Positions 24,041 through 35,176 of a DNA stretch of 64,000 nt are shown here, one piece after another. The stretch comes from Asterella californica. Lineage: Eukaryota; Streptophyta; Marchantiopsida; Marchantiales; Aytoniaceae. The stretch spans positions 4,624,501 through 4,688,500 of the forward strand of contig JAYKYS010000001.1 in the NCBI GenBank assembly GCA_036924285.1, read 5' to 3'. Under the pieces are notes generated by a model, which ran no database searches, was not told the DNA's origin, and saw only the letters and a list, made by a program, of their open reading frames with translations. Made by a program: the position numbers and the translations under genes. Numbering within the stretch: position 1 is the first letter of the stretch; each line of letters begins with the position of its first letter.

Positions 24041-24830
24041 ATGTGTCTAGAAAGTTTGGAAGCTTTTTAGAAACTACGTTTTTTGACAACGAGAAATCTA
24101 ACGAACGTGCTTTGATTTTAAAGAAGATGACATGGAATGTAATTCCAGAATTTGAAAATATCAAACACGGCTACGAGGGAAGAGCAACTTGTTTAGGAAG
24201 TTTCTGTTCAAATTTTGTCTCTTTTCCCTCTCAAAAGACTTGACAACTTGAATTTTAAATTTAGAATTGTTCAAAATATTATTAACACTAAGCTAAAAGT
24301 GTTAATCTTCGAATTTTAGAACAGAAAAAATAATAGATGAATCATTTTCAAAAACTTCCTTCAAGGAAATTTGCTAGTTTCTTCATCATTTCGTCAATAT
24401 TGCTCGAAGCTTAGGTGTGGTATTAGTGTACTGAGTTAATGCTGAATTCAAGGTATATTGAAACTCTATAATATCTATTCACTAAATCCATCAAATACCT
24501 CAAGAATATTAAAAACAATTTAAAGAATTTAATATTGGTAATATACTTTAAAACAAGTGTCTAGAAAGTTTGAAAGGTTTTTTCATTAAGAACCACGTGT
24601 TTGGAAGACGAGGAATCTAACGAACGTGCTTTTAAATAGGATGACGTGGCATGCAATGCATGAATTTGGAAATATCAAACACGACCACGAGGTGAAAACA
24701 ACCTGTTTAAGAAGTTTCATTTCAGAATTTGTAGGTTTGCCCCTTAAAATGAAGTGATAACTTGAATTAAGTTTAGATTGGATAGAGGAGATGTGAACCG
24801 CAGAAGACGAAATTGTGACCGGACCAACCA
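24041..24830. repeat. Internal tandem units with ACGTG-type elements
   Basis: GTGTCTAGAAAGTTTG recurs at about 24043 and 24560, each followed by CTAACGAACGTGCTTT, then GATGAC(A/G)TGG, then AAACACG(G/A)C(T/C)ACGAGG. An older relic lies at 23160-23260. The second unit holds CCACGTG and TGACGTGGC, cores bound by plant bZIP/bHLH factors. This could be an enhancer-like array or just repeated sequence. Confidence 0.5.
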
Positions 24831-24985
24831 ACCTTATTCACAAGTTTGGGCTCTAGAAAGTATCCCACAAGCTTGTTTGCAGTTGCAATCTTCAAGCTGT
24901 ATCATGGTGATGTGAGATACTGCTTCTGGGCTTTCTACGTCCAAACTCAGATTTGCTGATGCGTAACAACTGAATTCGAACAAGC
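24830..24985 (-). pseudogene. Exon remnant (SANLSLDVESPEAVSHI)
   Basis: Minus-strand reading SANLSLDVESPEAVSHI, then QLEDCNCKQACG, in frame for about 40 codons before a stop. It matches the truncated reading at 22893-22985 in inverted orientation, and is repeated in copy 2 near 60580-60710. No domain recognised. Confidence 0.35.
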
Positions 24986-25819
24986 TACAAACACACGTGC
25001 AGAGCATGCGTTATCTAAAATCAAGATAAAATGAATACTCCATTATTTGCTTCTCGCTATGATCGAGAAAACATCACGCTTCAAGATACCTTTGATTATA
25101 TATATATACTCATCATCCTTATGATCCGGTGGTTTCTCTTGCACATGTAGACGAACGTAAGTTTTCAGCTGCTGCCACGCAGCAAGCTCACAAGCTCGCT
25201 AGGTCCGGGATCTAGAGCTCTTATCCACAACATCTTCCAGTGTGGTCCCAGTAATCCTCGACTCAACTGATCATGAGATCCAGAGTCCTGTTGGTAGAAT
25301 TTGGATGAGAATCCTCTTCAGAGTCTAGCATCAAGATCGGACGAGATCTGCTTCCGGAATGGACTAAATTTCAGCTAAGAGCTTAAGCTAGCTAGAAACG
25401 TGAACATGCATGCTCGTGGTGGGAGGCTTGTAGGAAGAATTTAAAGTGATCATGACTAGCTAGAGAAATAAATTTCTGCTCCTGATCAAGCAATAAAGGG
25501 ACAGCCTTCGGCCCTTCTAGGTTCGTTCTATACTTTCGGGTCTCCGCTATACATCTTCATAAAGCAGTTATGAAGAGACAGAGCTCTTCAGATTCGACTG
25601 TTACTTTTTGCAAGACTAAATGGCTTTTACTGCGATCAAGCTGCCCTGACTCATAAATAGTCCTTGACTCGTAAATAGTCCTTCTTTTTAAGTGTCCGGA
25701 CAATGAGGGGATTCAGGGATGTCTCAGGAAGCAGCTTCATGTTTCGTTCTTCGTATTACCCCTCCCACGATCGGGACCTTGCAATCCATGGATTGAACTG
25801 ACGATTTGTAAATTCTAAC

Positions 25820-26567
25820 AATATTCTCTTCTTTTCGGCAACGCAAGGCGATCTAGGCTACGATTCAAGAAGACATCCACTACATTTACACCCGGATAAA
25901 TGGGAAATGCCCTGGACCTTTAAGTACATGAGTTTAATCTGTCTGAACCATTTATGCAACAGAAGTAGATTACGAATTCGAAGAGGCTATCAAAATCTTG
26001 CTAAAGAGTAGTAGAGTGGATTGTACAAATTTTCCCGAGACAGACATTCCGGCTCGGTGACATGTATGATCTCAATTACTAGAAAAAAGGTGGCACCTAC
26101 GATGAGTGTCACATTCCAACAATGCCTGCATCATCATCTGTTTTCTTTGGCCTCATCATGTGATGTTTGTTTTGCTTGATGCCATTCATAATTCAGAGAG
26201 TTTAGATAGTCCAGTTTGCAACGTTTGCCCATTCAAGACTTTGGAAACTAGAATGCTGCGTTTCATCATCATTAACTAACGTGAGTTTGTTGGAGATTCA
26301 GGTTCCGGGGCTCTACAGAACTGATAGGGGTATCACAAAGGATTATTGAATACTGTGTAGAGAACGATAGTTGAGAATGAACAGAATGAGGTTATTGAAG
26401 CGAGCTAGCGTGTACATATATATTCGGGCACCGGATTCGTAGGAGGACCGACTAAACTCGTGCATGTGCCTGGATGTGTACATGCATTGTGTCCGTTATT
26501 CTGTACCTGGTCCGTGAGAATTTGCATGAATGTCTAGTTTCAATTCGAAGCCTGGTGGTTGACTCTT
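25820..26567. repeat. Segment inverted in the second copy (matches 62262-61525)
   Basis: From ATATTCTCTTCTTTTCGGC to CGAAGCCTGGTGGTTG. In the right-hand copy this block follows the shared segment in reverse orientation. It contains no recognised gene. Confidence 0.85.
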
Positions 26568-27067
26568 CCGAACAATGTCAGTTCATTTAATGCGACTATT
26601 GATAAATTTTCCTCAAGGAATTTTGCATCCAACTCTCTCATCTCCTGCTCCAACATCTCTCATATCGTATGTATAGACGAGTTATAAAATCCTCATTCTT
26701 CTCATCGTCTAAATCCACCTTTTTCTCGTTGTCGTGTTTCATCCTTTTTCTTTTCAATTCTTGCATGGCTTCTTTGAGTGTTTGAGAATCTTATGGAGAA
26801 TTGTTGGAATTGAAAGAGGTAGAGAAGTCCTTGTCTTGCAAATTGTCAAATAAATATCGAGGAGGAGAAAATAAATAAAAAATTAATCAGTGAACTTTGA
26901 ACAGCTATAACTTTTGGTGTGAGGGTTAGTTCGTAGCACTATGAGTATCATTGAAAAGATGTGGAGAAGCTCTTATCATCACAATTGAAATCGTTACATT
27001 TGGAGCTCGATGTAAAACTTATGAGGGAGCAAAGTTTGCTGTAAATTTGATAATACTTAAGGATACA
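26568..27067. other. No gene seen
   Basis: AT-rich, non-coding as far as I can read. Confidence 0.4.
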
Positions 27068-28030
27068 TAGCGTGTATGGAGACTTCTAAGACAAATACTC
27101 TCTCTGTAGAAAAGTCTATTTGAGACATGTTTGGTATGGTTGGAAAGAATTTACAAGGGCTATGCAATGCAAGGGTCAGATTAGGGTTTAGAGCACTTAG
27201 GAAAAGTTCATACAAACTATTATAAATCTCATTGTACATTCCGTGGTTGTGGAAGCATAATAAGTGTAAGTACTTTAGTTTTGGGTTGGCATTGTTCGCA
27301 CTTATGCGTCATTGCTTCACTATCTACTTCTGCAAATTTTGTACAGCCAGATACCTCGTCTATTCTCAGGTGCATCTTTCGCATAAATGAAGATACGACA
27401 CCGGTGAAACTCAAAGGATAAGAGAAGGTTGAACCCCACCTAATCATAGATGTAAGCGGATCAGGTCAGGAGAATACCTCTTGACAGCGCCGTGCAAATT
27501 TCCTGAACGCATGACGAATCTGATCAAGAATCTAGAGAATGAGAATCTAGTGGACTAGGGACGCGTCCGAGATCACCATCTAAACCTGGGTTGGTAGAAG
27601 TAATATCTTTTGATATTATCTAAAGATAAATATGTTTTGAGTTCCTAACATGTTGATAAAATGAGAGAACCCATAAATGTTGTGTGCAGAGCAGCTCTCA
27701 CGCTGCCATAAAGAATCATCCTGCAGAGTAACAAAATTCAATTTGAGTTTTTCTAATTTATGGTCTAACTCTTCGAAGAAGAAAGTGATGGCATACATTA
27801 AAGTGCATGCATTATTCTCTTCTTCCGAACATGAAAGAGGTGAATATGCATGCTCTACTACATGAGGAAATTGTCACGTCAGTTTGGCACCTCGGCTAGG
27901 TTGACCGAGTGCAAAGTGGCGCATCCCGGTAAGGCCATTAGTGCCGTTAGGGCGAGTTGGTGGGAGAGCCCACTAGGGGTTTACTTCGCAGGTAGGGCTT
28001 GGAGGTCTTAGTTCTTCGAGTTGAGCCTTC
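27068..28030 (+). repeat. Direct repeat, copy B, leading into E4
   Basis: Copy of 15562-16390 with about 100 additional bases after TTTAGAGCACTTAG. It includes a hairpin-family copy at 27806-27850 and TGTCACGTCAGTTTGGCACC at 27870, the most likely 5' end of the E4 LTR because E4 gag follows in the same orientation. Confidence 0.75.
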
Positions 28031-28966
28031 AAGCTCCAAGCTATGGTGGATACTCTAGTTGAGTGTAACCCGGATTCTCTTCGTGCTTAGAGTGGGTTTG
28101 GCTTGACCGTTTGTGAGTAATCTATGTTGTAGTGTTGGAGATGGTAATTTCTCCGTTCAGATTACTCGAATATTTTCTGTTCAGATTATCCGTTCTACTC
28201 TACTTCAAGCGGAGCGGAGCGGAGAGTGAGCGGGAGTGTCGAGGTGTTTAGAGGCTTCGAGGAGCAGAGGTGCGTGAGTGCGGATGCGTGAGAGCGGAGG
28301 CGGAGCGGAGCTTGAGCCCGAGCCCGCGTCCGCCGCAAGCCAGCTTGCTGGCGTGCGTGAGAGAGGTATCCAAGTTCCAGTTGTGTGGGAAGTGTAAAAT
28401 CAGCTGGTCACCTATCCCGACACTATTTCTGGACTTGGACACTTAACTCTGTAGTCTTAGCTTTGGCTTTACCACTAGACCAATAGCTCTTGGTGTCCTA
28501 CGGGGATGCGTGCAAGTACTTATGGGCTTGTATAAGATAGTAGGAGACCTTCTCGCACGTTCATAGAGGAGTGGTAGGGCGACCCCACAGTATTAGAGGA
28601 AAGCTATAGTCGTGGTAGTATTTGCCTATACCTTAGAGATGCGTATGGAGACAGTTGGTGACAGTTGTCTTGGGTGAGCTAGTAGAGCTATCACGTGGAT
28701 ATTTTTGGAGCTACTAGAGGTGTAGACATCTAGTTAGTGATCTCAAGTATCAGTTACGACAGTTGGTGATCATATATTGTGCATGTGGTCACCGACAAGG
28801 AGTCGTCAGTCCGGGTGAGACTAGGTTTCTCTTTATGTGAATGTTTGAGTGTGGAGGGTTATCGTTTGGACTTCTTGTGGTTGGAACCCCTCCATATTCT
28901 GCTTCCTGTTTGTGCACCGCGTTTGCTTGTGTTGGCGCTTGATTTCCGGAGTGAGTTCACTCTAGT
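28031..28966 (+). mobile_element. E4: rest of LTR, leader and decayed gag
   Basis: I could not fix the LTR end or primer-binding site. 28200-28350 is unusually G-rich (repeated GCGGA). No clean gag capsid frame survives here. Confidence 0.4.
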
Positions 28967-29931
28967 GTGCTGTCGGTAGTGAGGTTGGAGTTGCGGACCA
29001 GTCAGACTACCTTTGTCTCTTCTCGAGGATCACAGGCTACGCAACAGCGTGGTGGTGGTGGTAAAGATCGTGCGGAGCAGTCACAATCTCAAGGAGGTGT
29101 TGGAGGATCTGGTGGGCAGAAGCTCATCCCGTCCTTCTCTAATCAGCAGCAAGTGGGTCCTTGCTGGACGTGTGATGGTCCTCATCAGCAAAAAGACTGT
29201 CCACAGAGGAGAGGTGGTTATGAGACGTCAGGGACGTCTCAAGCAGTACCTAGGTAATGTGAACATTGCGAACGACCTGGTCACAATAGTGACCATTGTT
29301 TTGATCTCCATCCCGAGTTGCGGATGGACGAGGCGGAGGAGCTCAGAGAGGTCGTGGTGGTCGAGCTAGAGGTAGAGGTCCAGCACCTGGGAGAGGACCG
29401 ATCGATCCACCGCCTGCTACGACGTCAGAAGCAGGTATGATTGCTCGGATTGAGCAGTTGGAGCAGAGGATAGCTAGTATGGCTATGGCTCAGCGGAGAT
29501 CAGGTGGAACAGAAGCTTCCACGTCTTATGGAGGAGAAGGAGATGACTTCGACTTCATGACTGGCGTGGCGCAGATTGAGACATCTGCGGCAGTGACTAG
29601 AGGTGCAGTACGTACCTCCGAGCCACGAGGTGCGTCAGTGGAGTTGGATCCACAACGCGGAGAGGCTGGTAGACAGGCCAGGTTTCCCCAGTCGTTCACG
29701 TTATCGGAGGCGTTGAGGACCACATCTATAGTTCCTAAACGGCCTATCGATGGTGCAGTAGAGTTGAAGGCATCGACATCTAGGAGTGAGTGTGATGTGA
29801 GTCCACCCTCGACGTCTGTGGATGCGACGTCGAACTCGATGTTGGGGGCGGCTACAGTAGTTTTGCGAGTCCCACTATTCTCAGCCACGGATATAAAGGC
29901 ATTGGGAGTCAACTTGACTCCAGTGTTCTAG
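28967..29931 (+). pseudogene. E4: nucleocapsid with two zinc knuckles, and linker
   Basis: The first frame (28967-29254) has a CCHC-type knuckle CWTCDGPHQQKDC at 29162-29200, with three rather than four residues before His. A TAA at 29255-29257 is followed, in the same frame, by a canonical CX2CX4HX4C knuckle (CEHCERPGHNSDHC, 29258-29299). A frameshift near 29345 leads into GRGGRARGRGPAPGRGP and then a coiled-coil-like start (MIARIEQLEQRIASM, 29437). The linker that follows is duplicated, inverted, at 15044-15356. Nucleocapsid packages element RNA. Two breaks make this copy dead. Confidence 0.85.
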
Positions 29932-30020
29932 TTGGCGGCCACGCTCAGTGAGAGCAATGATGTAGTTACCTCTAGTGCTGAAGTAGTTCAGCGAGAGACG
30001 GTAGACGTGTCCATGGAGTC

Positions 30021-30908
30021 GAGGATCAGGATAGCTACCAGTGGTACTTGGCAAGCGACAACTCTAAGGTAGATGAGTTACCAGCTAGGCCGGTGATTGA
30101 CCGTGCTGGTTTGGCACCAGGTGTGATGTTGTTGGACAACAGAAGTGGTATCTTCTGTTTGGTGGCACCTTCAGGGAAAGTGTATAGACCACAGAAGGTC
30201 TTGTTAGACTCTGGAGCCCAACCGTTGATGTTGGGAAAAACGACGTGTATTGGTTTGGGTCTGAAGAAGTCCGAGGTGGAGAGATGTCCATTCCAGTTGT
30301 AGACATCTCTAAGGGGATCAGGGAAAGTGTATCGACCACAGAAGGTCTTGTTAGACTCTGGAGCCCAACCGTTGATGTTGGGAAAAACGACGTGTATTGG
30401 TTTGGGTCTGAAGAAGTCTGAGGTGGAGATATGTCCATTCCAGTTGTAGACATCTCTAAGGGGATCAGGAGGTACGACTCTACACATGACACGTGAGATG
30501 TTGACGGTGAGAGTTCGGCCGGATCATCCCATGGATGGCTCTATGGTGAGGACCAAGGCCATCGTTACAGCCGCAGAGTCTTATGATGTATTGGTTGGAG
30601 ATGATGTGTTATATCCTATGGGGTTCGTGATCGACTATTGGTCGAAGACAACATCTTATAGATCAGGTTGGCAGTCCGGTGAGAGACGAGTGAGCCGCTT
30701 ACTAGTGCGGTTCAGTACTAGCGTTGAGACGACGGAGCTTACACCAGGGACGATGGCATCGGTTGCAGGGTTCAGTTCGGTCATCACTTGGCCGGGCGAG
30801 TTGTTGGAAGACAATGCCCATGCGGAAGATGCTCCAGTCTTTGAGGAGGTGGAGGACATGCCTAGCATGTCTACATTCGTACCATCTGTCTTGAATGTTC
30901 CACTCTAG
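30021..30908 (+). pseudogene. E4: aspartic protease with internal 147-bp duplication
   Basis: Frame begins DSYQWYLASDNSKVDELPAR and contains the retropepsin active site LLDSGAQPLMLG (Asp codon 30207). That whole block is repeated 147 bp later (Asp codon 30354). Each copy ends with TAG in CPFQL*TSL (30300-30302, 30447-30449). The frame then continues with ESYDVLVGDDVLYPMGFVID and WQSGERRVS to TAG at 30906. The duplication keeps frame, so the reading is continuous into the methyltransferase. Confidence 0.85.
30171..30464 (+). repeat. Two tandem 147-bp units in the E4 protease
   Basis: Units 30171-30317 and 30318-30464, each from TCAGGGAAAGTGTAT to AAGGGGA. They differ at only a few bases, and both carry the same TAG, so the nonsense mutation predates the duplication. 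Confidence 0.95.
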
Positions 30909-31049
30909 AGTTCGAGTGGAGAGTTGCAGTAGTATGCTGATCGATTGGTGTAGCAGGCTTGGAGTGAAGCCTTTGTACCATCAGTAGAGGAACAAATTTT
31001 TGTTCCTGCTACTGACCCTGTGACCTTATCACCGTTGGATACGACTTCT

Positions 31050-32276
31050 ATTGTGTAACAATATCCAGAGGAGGGTGTATGTGTGCTGGAGCTATTTTGA
31101 GGGATCAGCACAGGTTTGGCTGCGGTATTGTAAGCAAGCATACAAGTACATCGATACTTGTATGTGGAGAGAGATGAGATTGCAAGACGCATCTCATTGC
31201 GACATGTGGCACGTTTGATGTAGAGATATCTTGAGTTGTTGCCCATATCAGCTGCTAGAGGATACTAGCAAGCATTACCGTCAGATATTTCGCTGCTGGG
31301 GGCGCATGATCTTACGTTTCTTGGCACCATTCACTTGATGATAGCCGGATGGTCATGTCAAGGTCACACGTGTGCTGGAAGAGATCAGGGTTTACATGAT
31401 CCGCGATCTAGGATGTTCTGGGAGATGTTACGGATCTTACGACATCTCCAGATGCATCAAGTGGATTCTCCAACGTACATCTTGTAGAACGTTCCTTTGT
31501 TGGGTGATGCTCGTACACAGATGATGACGAGTGTGTACCAAGTGCGGTCTTGGGTTGGACCAGCAGTGTTGTTGGATGCAGCGAGAGTAGGATCTCGTGC
31601 ACATCGTCCATGATTGTGGTGGACGAACTTGTTACCGAGAGAGGTGCTTAAGCGCGCACACGATGGAGTGAGACGACCAGCGCATCTCACGGTTGATAGC
31701 ATCTTGGATGCAGGACGACGATCTCAAGTAGTGAGAGTCGTCGATAGATCACCCATGACAGTGGTGAATCTAGTGAGACGGCCCATGGTAGCGTTGTCCA
31801 CGTTGGTGAGCTTTCCAGCGTCGCATGCTTACAGAGATGGAGGACCTGGGCTTGTGTGGGATGCTCGATTACAACAGTTGGTGGAACCCAATGCTGATGA
31901 GCGAGAGCGAGCGATGGATTTCTCAACAGGTACGACAGTAGTAGCTTCGGTGTCAAAGGCTTCACGTTGTCAAGTGTTGGGTCAAGCAATGGACTTGAAC
32001 TGCTTGACATGGATTGTTGGCCTTGGATTGGCTGAGCAGCGTCGGATGCGATTGACAGATGTTGCTGCTCGAGCACTCTTGAGCTCTTTGTCTACCGAGT
32101 CGGTGGAGACAAAGGTAGGGAGCGAGGCACGTGGAGTTTGTCATCCTTGGACATCATGGGATGTCGTAGGAGAGAGTGTGGAGCTTGCAGCTAGAACTGC
32201 AAAAGTTTTTCGCACAGTAGCGGTGGAGGTTGTTGGTGGTGAGCAGAAGGAAACTGCTCCAGAGGCTGCAAGATAG
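31050..32276 (+). pseudogene. E4: C5-cytosine DNA methyltransferase domain inside a retrotransposon
   Basis: In the same frame as the protease, this stretch reads as the ordered motifs of a DNMT/Dcm-type enzyme, which methylates cytosine C5 using S-adenosylmethionine. Motif I: VLELF*GISTGLAAVL (31083-31130). Motif II region: RYLYVERDEIARR. Motif IV with the catalytic Cys in GWSCQG (Cys codon 31356). Motif VI: YIL*NV, the ENV glutamate replaced by TAG (31485). Motif VIII: GSRAHRP*LWW (TGA 31611 replaces Arg). Motif IX-like: EPNADERERAMDF. Motif X-like: LGQAMDLNCLTW. It has at least six stops but no frameshift. The target-recognition part between VIII and IX is only about 100 residues. It sits between protease and RT, so it was part of the polyprotein. 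Retrotransposon-borne cytosine methyltransferases are known from dinoflagellates and a charophyte alga. Confidence 0.85.
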
Positions 32277-32661
32277 CAGTCAACCTCTAACATGGTAACA
32301 GAGGATACTTGGGAGCCAGAGATTGGACCCAAGATTATAAGAGAGGAGAGACGAAGAGTCCAAAGATTCTTGAAGAGCTACAGGAATTGTTTTGCCTTCA
32401 GTATGAAGGATTTGGGTACCTTGAAGGGACCTGGTATACGGATCGACTTGGCTAATGACACGTCAATCTTTCGACGTCCTTACAGGTACAATGACATGGA
32501 GAGAGCCTTGATCCAGAGTCGGACTCAAGACTTGTTGGAGGCTGGGTTGGTGGAGATGTCACATGGAGAGTATGCATCTGCCACAGTTATGCCAGCCAAG
32601 AAGGATATGTATGGCAACTACACGGATAGACGGATGTGTGGAGACTACCGTCTTATCGATC
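32277..32661 (+). pseudogene. E4: N-terminal part of gypsy reverse transcriptase
   Basis: Still in the protease/methyltransferase frame after TAG (32274). It carries NCFAFSMKDLGTLKGPGIRI, then RRPYRYNDME, LLEAGLVEMSHGEYASATVM, and RMCGDYRLIDRQT, the RT fingers of a gypsy element. The match ends abruptly at about 32661, where an LTR fragment of another family begins. Palm, RNase H and integrase of E4 are absent from the window. Confidence 0.9.
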
Positions 32662-33525
32662 GACAAACAAGAAAGAGAAACACAAGCACGAAGACGAACG
32701 TCGCTATATATACCAACTCTCAACGCATATACATTGCCGGTTCTTTCTCCTAAGAACACAAAACTGAAAAACAGACCAGAGCAGTCTACAATCTGCTTCA
32801 AAACCCTCTACAACGAGTCCTTGAATCTCAGCCCTGACCCAAAACTATCGAAGCGTACCTCAAAGCAAGAGAAACATCCCTTTGCTAACAAAAAGAGCTC
32901 CTCCAATATCACACGATTCAAACCCAAGTCCAAACAACGTTCATGTACAAGCTCTTAGCTAAAGCTAGCTACCACAAGCTATACATAACCAATTAGAACT
33001 CCAACGAACTAAAAAAGATGAAAATCGTAACGAAGGAATATGAAAAAGACTTATCTGAAAACTTTCTCCTTTTGTTCAATGGTCTTCAAATATCGATAGG
33101 GTCTTCTTCCTTGACTCTGTTAGCCTCAAGAACTATAAGATCTGACTCCTGACAGGCGAGATATCGTTGATTTTTGACCGTAGATGACTGAACCTTCAAA
33201 AGGAGTTTCAGATTTGATTTTAAGGAGGAGTTTTGCAAAGAGAACTCCAAACGGCTTGTTTGGAGTCTTGTTGGGTTTATGGTAGCTAGATCTACCTACC
33301 AGTGAAGACGGATATCAGTAAAGACGATCCGTTTGGACGATGTGTATGATTTTAAGGTGCCTTGATCGAACCTTCAAAACGAATTTGACGCCAGCGTTTC
33401 TCTGCGAGTCAATTTCACTCAGAACTCCCAAACTACCCGATGAAACTTTGTATCGTCTTCAATTTTCTGAAGAACTCGACGTTTTGATCTCGATGACCCA
33501 AGGACAACAAGTTTGGACTCCTGAA
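32661..33525 (-). mobile_element. Partial LTR of the 2023-bp-LTR family
   Basis: Matches the LTR at 41605-42625, in the same orientation, with net loss of about 160 bases (shared landmarks: TGCCGGTTCTTTCTCCTAAG, GACCAGAGCAG, CTTTGTATCGTCTTCAAT). Both ends are truncated. It joins E4 RT on the left. Confidence 0.85.
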
Positions 33526-34048
33526 TGACTTGTGGACATCTTACTTACATCAGCAGTCGAGAAGTTGGACCAGACTCAGAGAGCTGAGACGGAGAAGTTG
33601 TCTACTTCAAAAGAGGACTCGGCTGATTTGTGATGGAGATTGTCATTCGGATAGTGGAGAAGGCGGTGATGCGACTCAGGCTCATGATTACCTTGGGAGA
33701 AGAAATCGCACAAGAGGTGTTGTTACAACCATTTCTTTTTATTTTATCCATGGTAGATTGTTCTCGGATGGAACTGATGATGTTCGTACTCTTTTAGCGA
33801 GTAGTTATTGCACGAAGATTAGAAGAGTAGAAAGAGTAGTTACAAGATGAGGAAGCTACTAGTGTTTCATGGGAAGGACAATGAAGATGCATTAAATTTG
33901 AAGGATAAGAGAAGATTGAACCTCACCTGATCATGTTTGTAAGCAGGTCAAGTCAGGAGAAGAATAATAAATGATTTATATATATATAAATTAAACCTTT
34001 ACATATATGCTTCCTCCATTGAGAGATGAAAGAGTTGAATATGCACGG
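33526..34048. other. Unassigned; hairpin-family copy at 34005-34046
   Basis: 33530-33850 is a broken open frame without recognised domain. Near 34005, CATATATGCTTCCTCCATT is followed by GAGAGATGAAAGAG and TTGAATATGCAC, a diverged member of the hairpin family, directly abutting the LTR fragment at 34049. Confidence 0.4.
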
Positions 34049-34291
34049 TGTCGTGTCGTGGACCGGCTCCTACTTCAATATCTAGTTTCAAAAAATCACT
34101 CCAAAGACACTCATGGGTAAAACAAGCTAGGTCCCAGCTTACACACTTTTGGCATCACTTCGGATCTTCACTTTCATTGCATCAATGGGGTAGAGCTCGT
34201 TGTAAGCTTTCCCTAAGCACTTTGTCTACTTCATTTGGATGCTTAGTGGACAAGTTACGAGACTCGAAAGATGGGTAAAACAAGCTAGGCT
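34049..34291 (+). mobile_element. 5' LTR fragment of the 2023-bp-LTR family
   Basis: Starts TGTCGTGTCGTGGACCGG and matches, in sense, the first 240 bases of the LTR read from 43541 downward. It is interrupted at 34291/34292 by the E1' LTR. It is therefore the oldest layer of the nest on this side. Confidence 0.8.
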
Positions 34292-35176
34292 TGTAAACCC
34301 TCCGCGGTCCTATCAATTAACTACTCTCCAGTCTCTCAACCTCCACGATCATCATCGATGAATCTGTAACATGTCGAGCCTATCTCTCACTTAATGGTCA
34401 CCTCTGATGACTTTGATAGAAGCATACCATGAACTTGAAGAGAAAAAACTAAGTTCACTAATTCATACACCCATAAACTCATCAACTAAGATTATCTATT
34501 CTAAAGACGTCTCTGAAGTTCTCACATGTTAAAATATCACTCTCTCTCTCTTTATTGCTTAATTTATCATTACCACGATGTAAAAACAAGGATGATGAGC
34601 TCTTCTCTACTCCTCTATTTATACATTATAGGTTTTTACTTTGGTATCTCCGGTAAATCAGCCGTAACTATTTTTACCAAGTTTTACTAAGATATTACTT
34701 AAGGTAAAAGCATTAATCACATGAGTTTTTTATCTTTTCACATAGGTTTATTCTTTCAAAGTCAACAACTTCTAGAAGGATTCTGAAATATTCTCAAAGA
34801 ATCTCGAAGTTCCACCCCCTCTACACTAGAACCCATTAAAAAGGAGACATGTGGAATCTCTTATGTTTTTAATGCACGCAAAGTCCACAACTTTTATCCA
34901 ACCACTAATATCAAGTCAAAAAGGAGATAAGGGATATTTTCCACCTCTCTTTTACCTTTTAGACAAGATGACAAGATAATAGTGCTCACTCTTTAGCAAA
35001 TATCTGAATTTTGCCTAAAAATATAGCTAAGTTTAACCATAACTAACTTTAGCTAGTCATGACTAACTTGATATCTCCATAAAGTACTTGGCAGCAAATA
35101 AACATTCTCCACACTTAGCTATAACTAAACACCTTATTAATAGATAAACTTCCTATGTGTAACATAGGTCGTTATA
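34292..35176 (-). mobile_element. 3' LTR of E1' (885 bp)
   Basis: Reverse-strand counterpart of 2576-3490. In sense it starts TATAACGACC (the canonical TG has become TA) after GGTAAAA and ends GGGTTTACA. It is more diverged than expected for a young element. Confidence 0.85.

Larger units (their letters stand above)
23105..25790. repeat. Large segmental duplicate, copy 1 (matches 58821-61524)
   Basis: Begins TCAAGAAAAATATCATCACT and stays closely similar to copy 2 in the same orientation until CTTGCAATCCATG at 25790. Differences are scattered substitutions and small indels, for example a 12-base loss in copy 2 near 58897. It has no clear gene besides the inverted exon piece at 24830-24985. 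Confidence 0.9.

Noticed and set aside
28200..28350. CpG-island-like promoter of a host gene
   Set aside because: The G-rich stretch sits in the leader of E4 and is made of short GCGGA repeats; no gene start follows.
29526..29912. 128-codon minus-strand open frame opposite the E4 linker
   Set aside because: It is the shadow of the conserved plus-strand linker; the plus-strand reading is supported by the zinc knuckles and protease.
30035..30492. Minus-strand frames with a repeated protein motif
   Set aside because: They are antisense to the duplicated protease unit; the repetition only reflects the 147-bp duplication.
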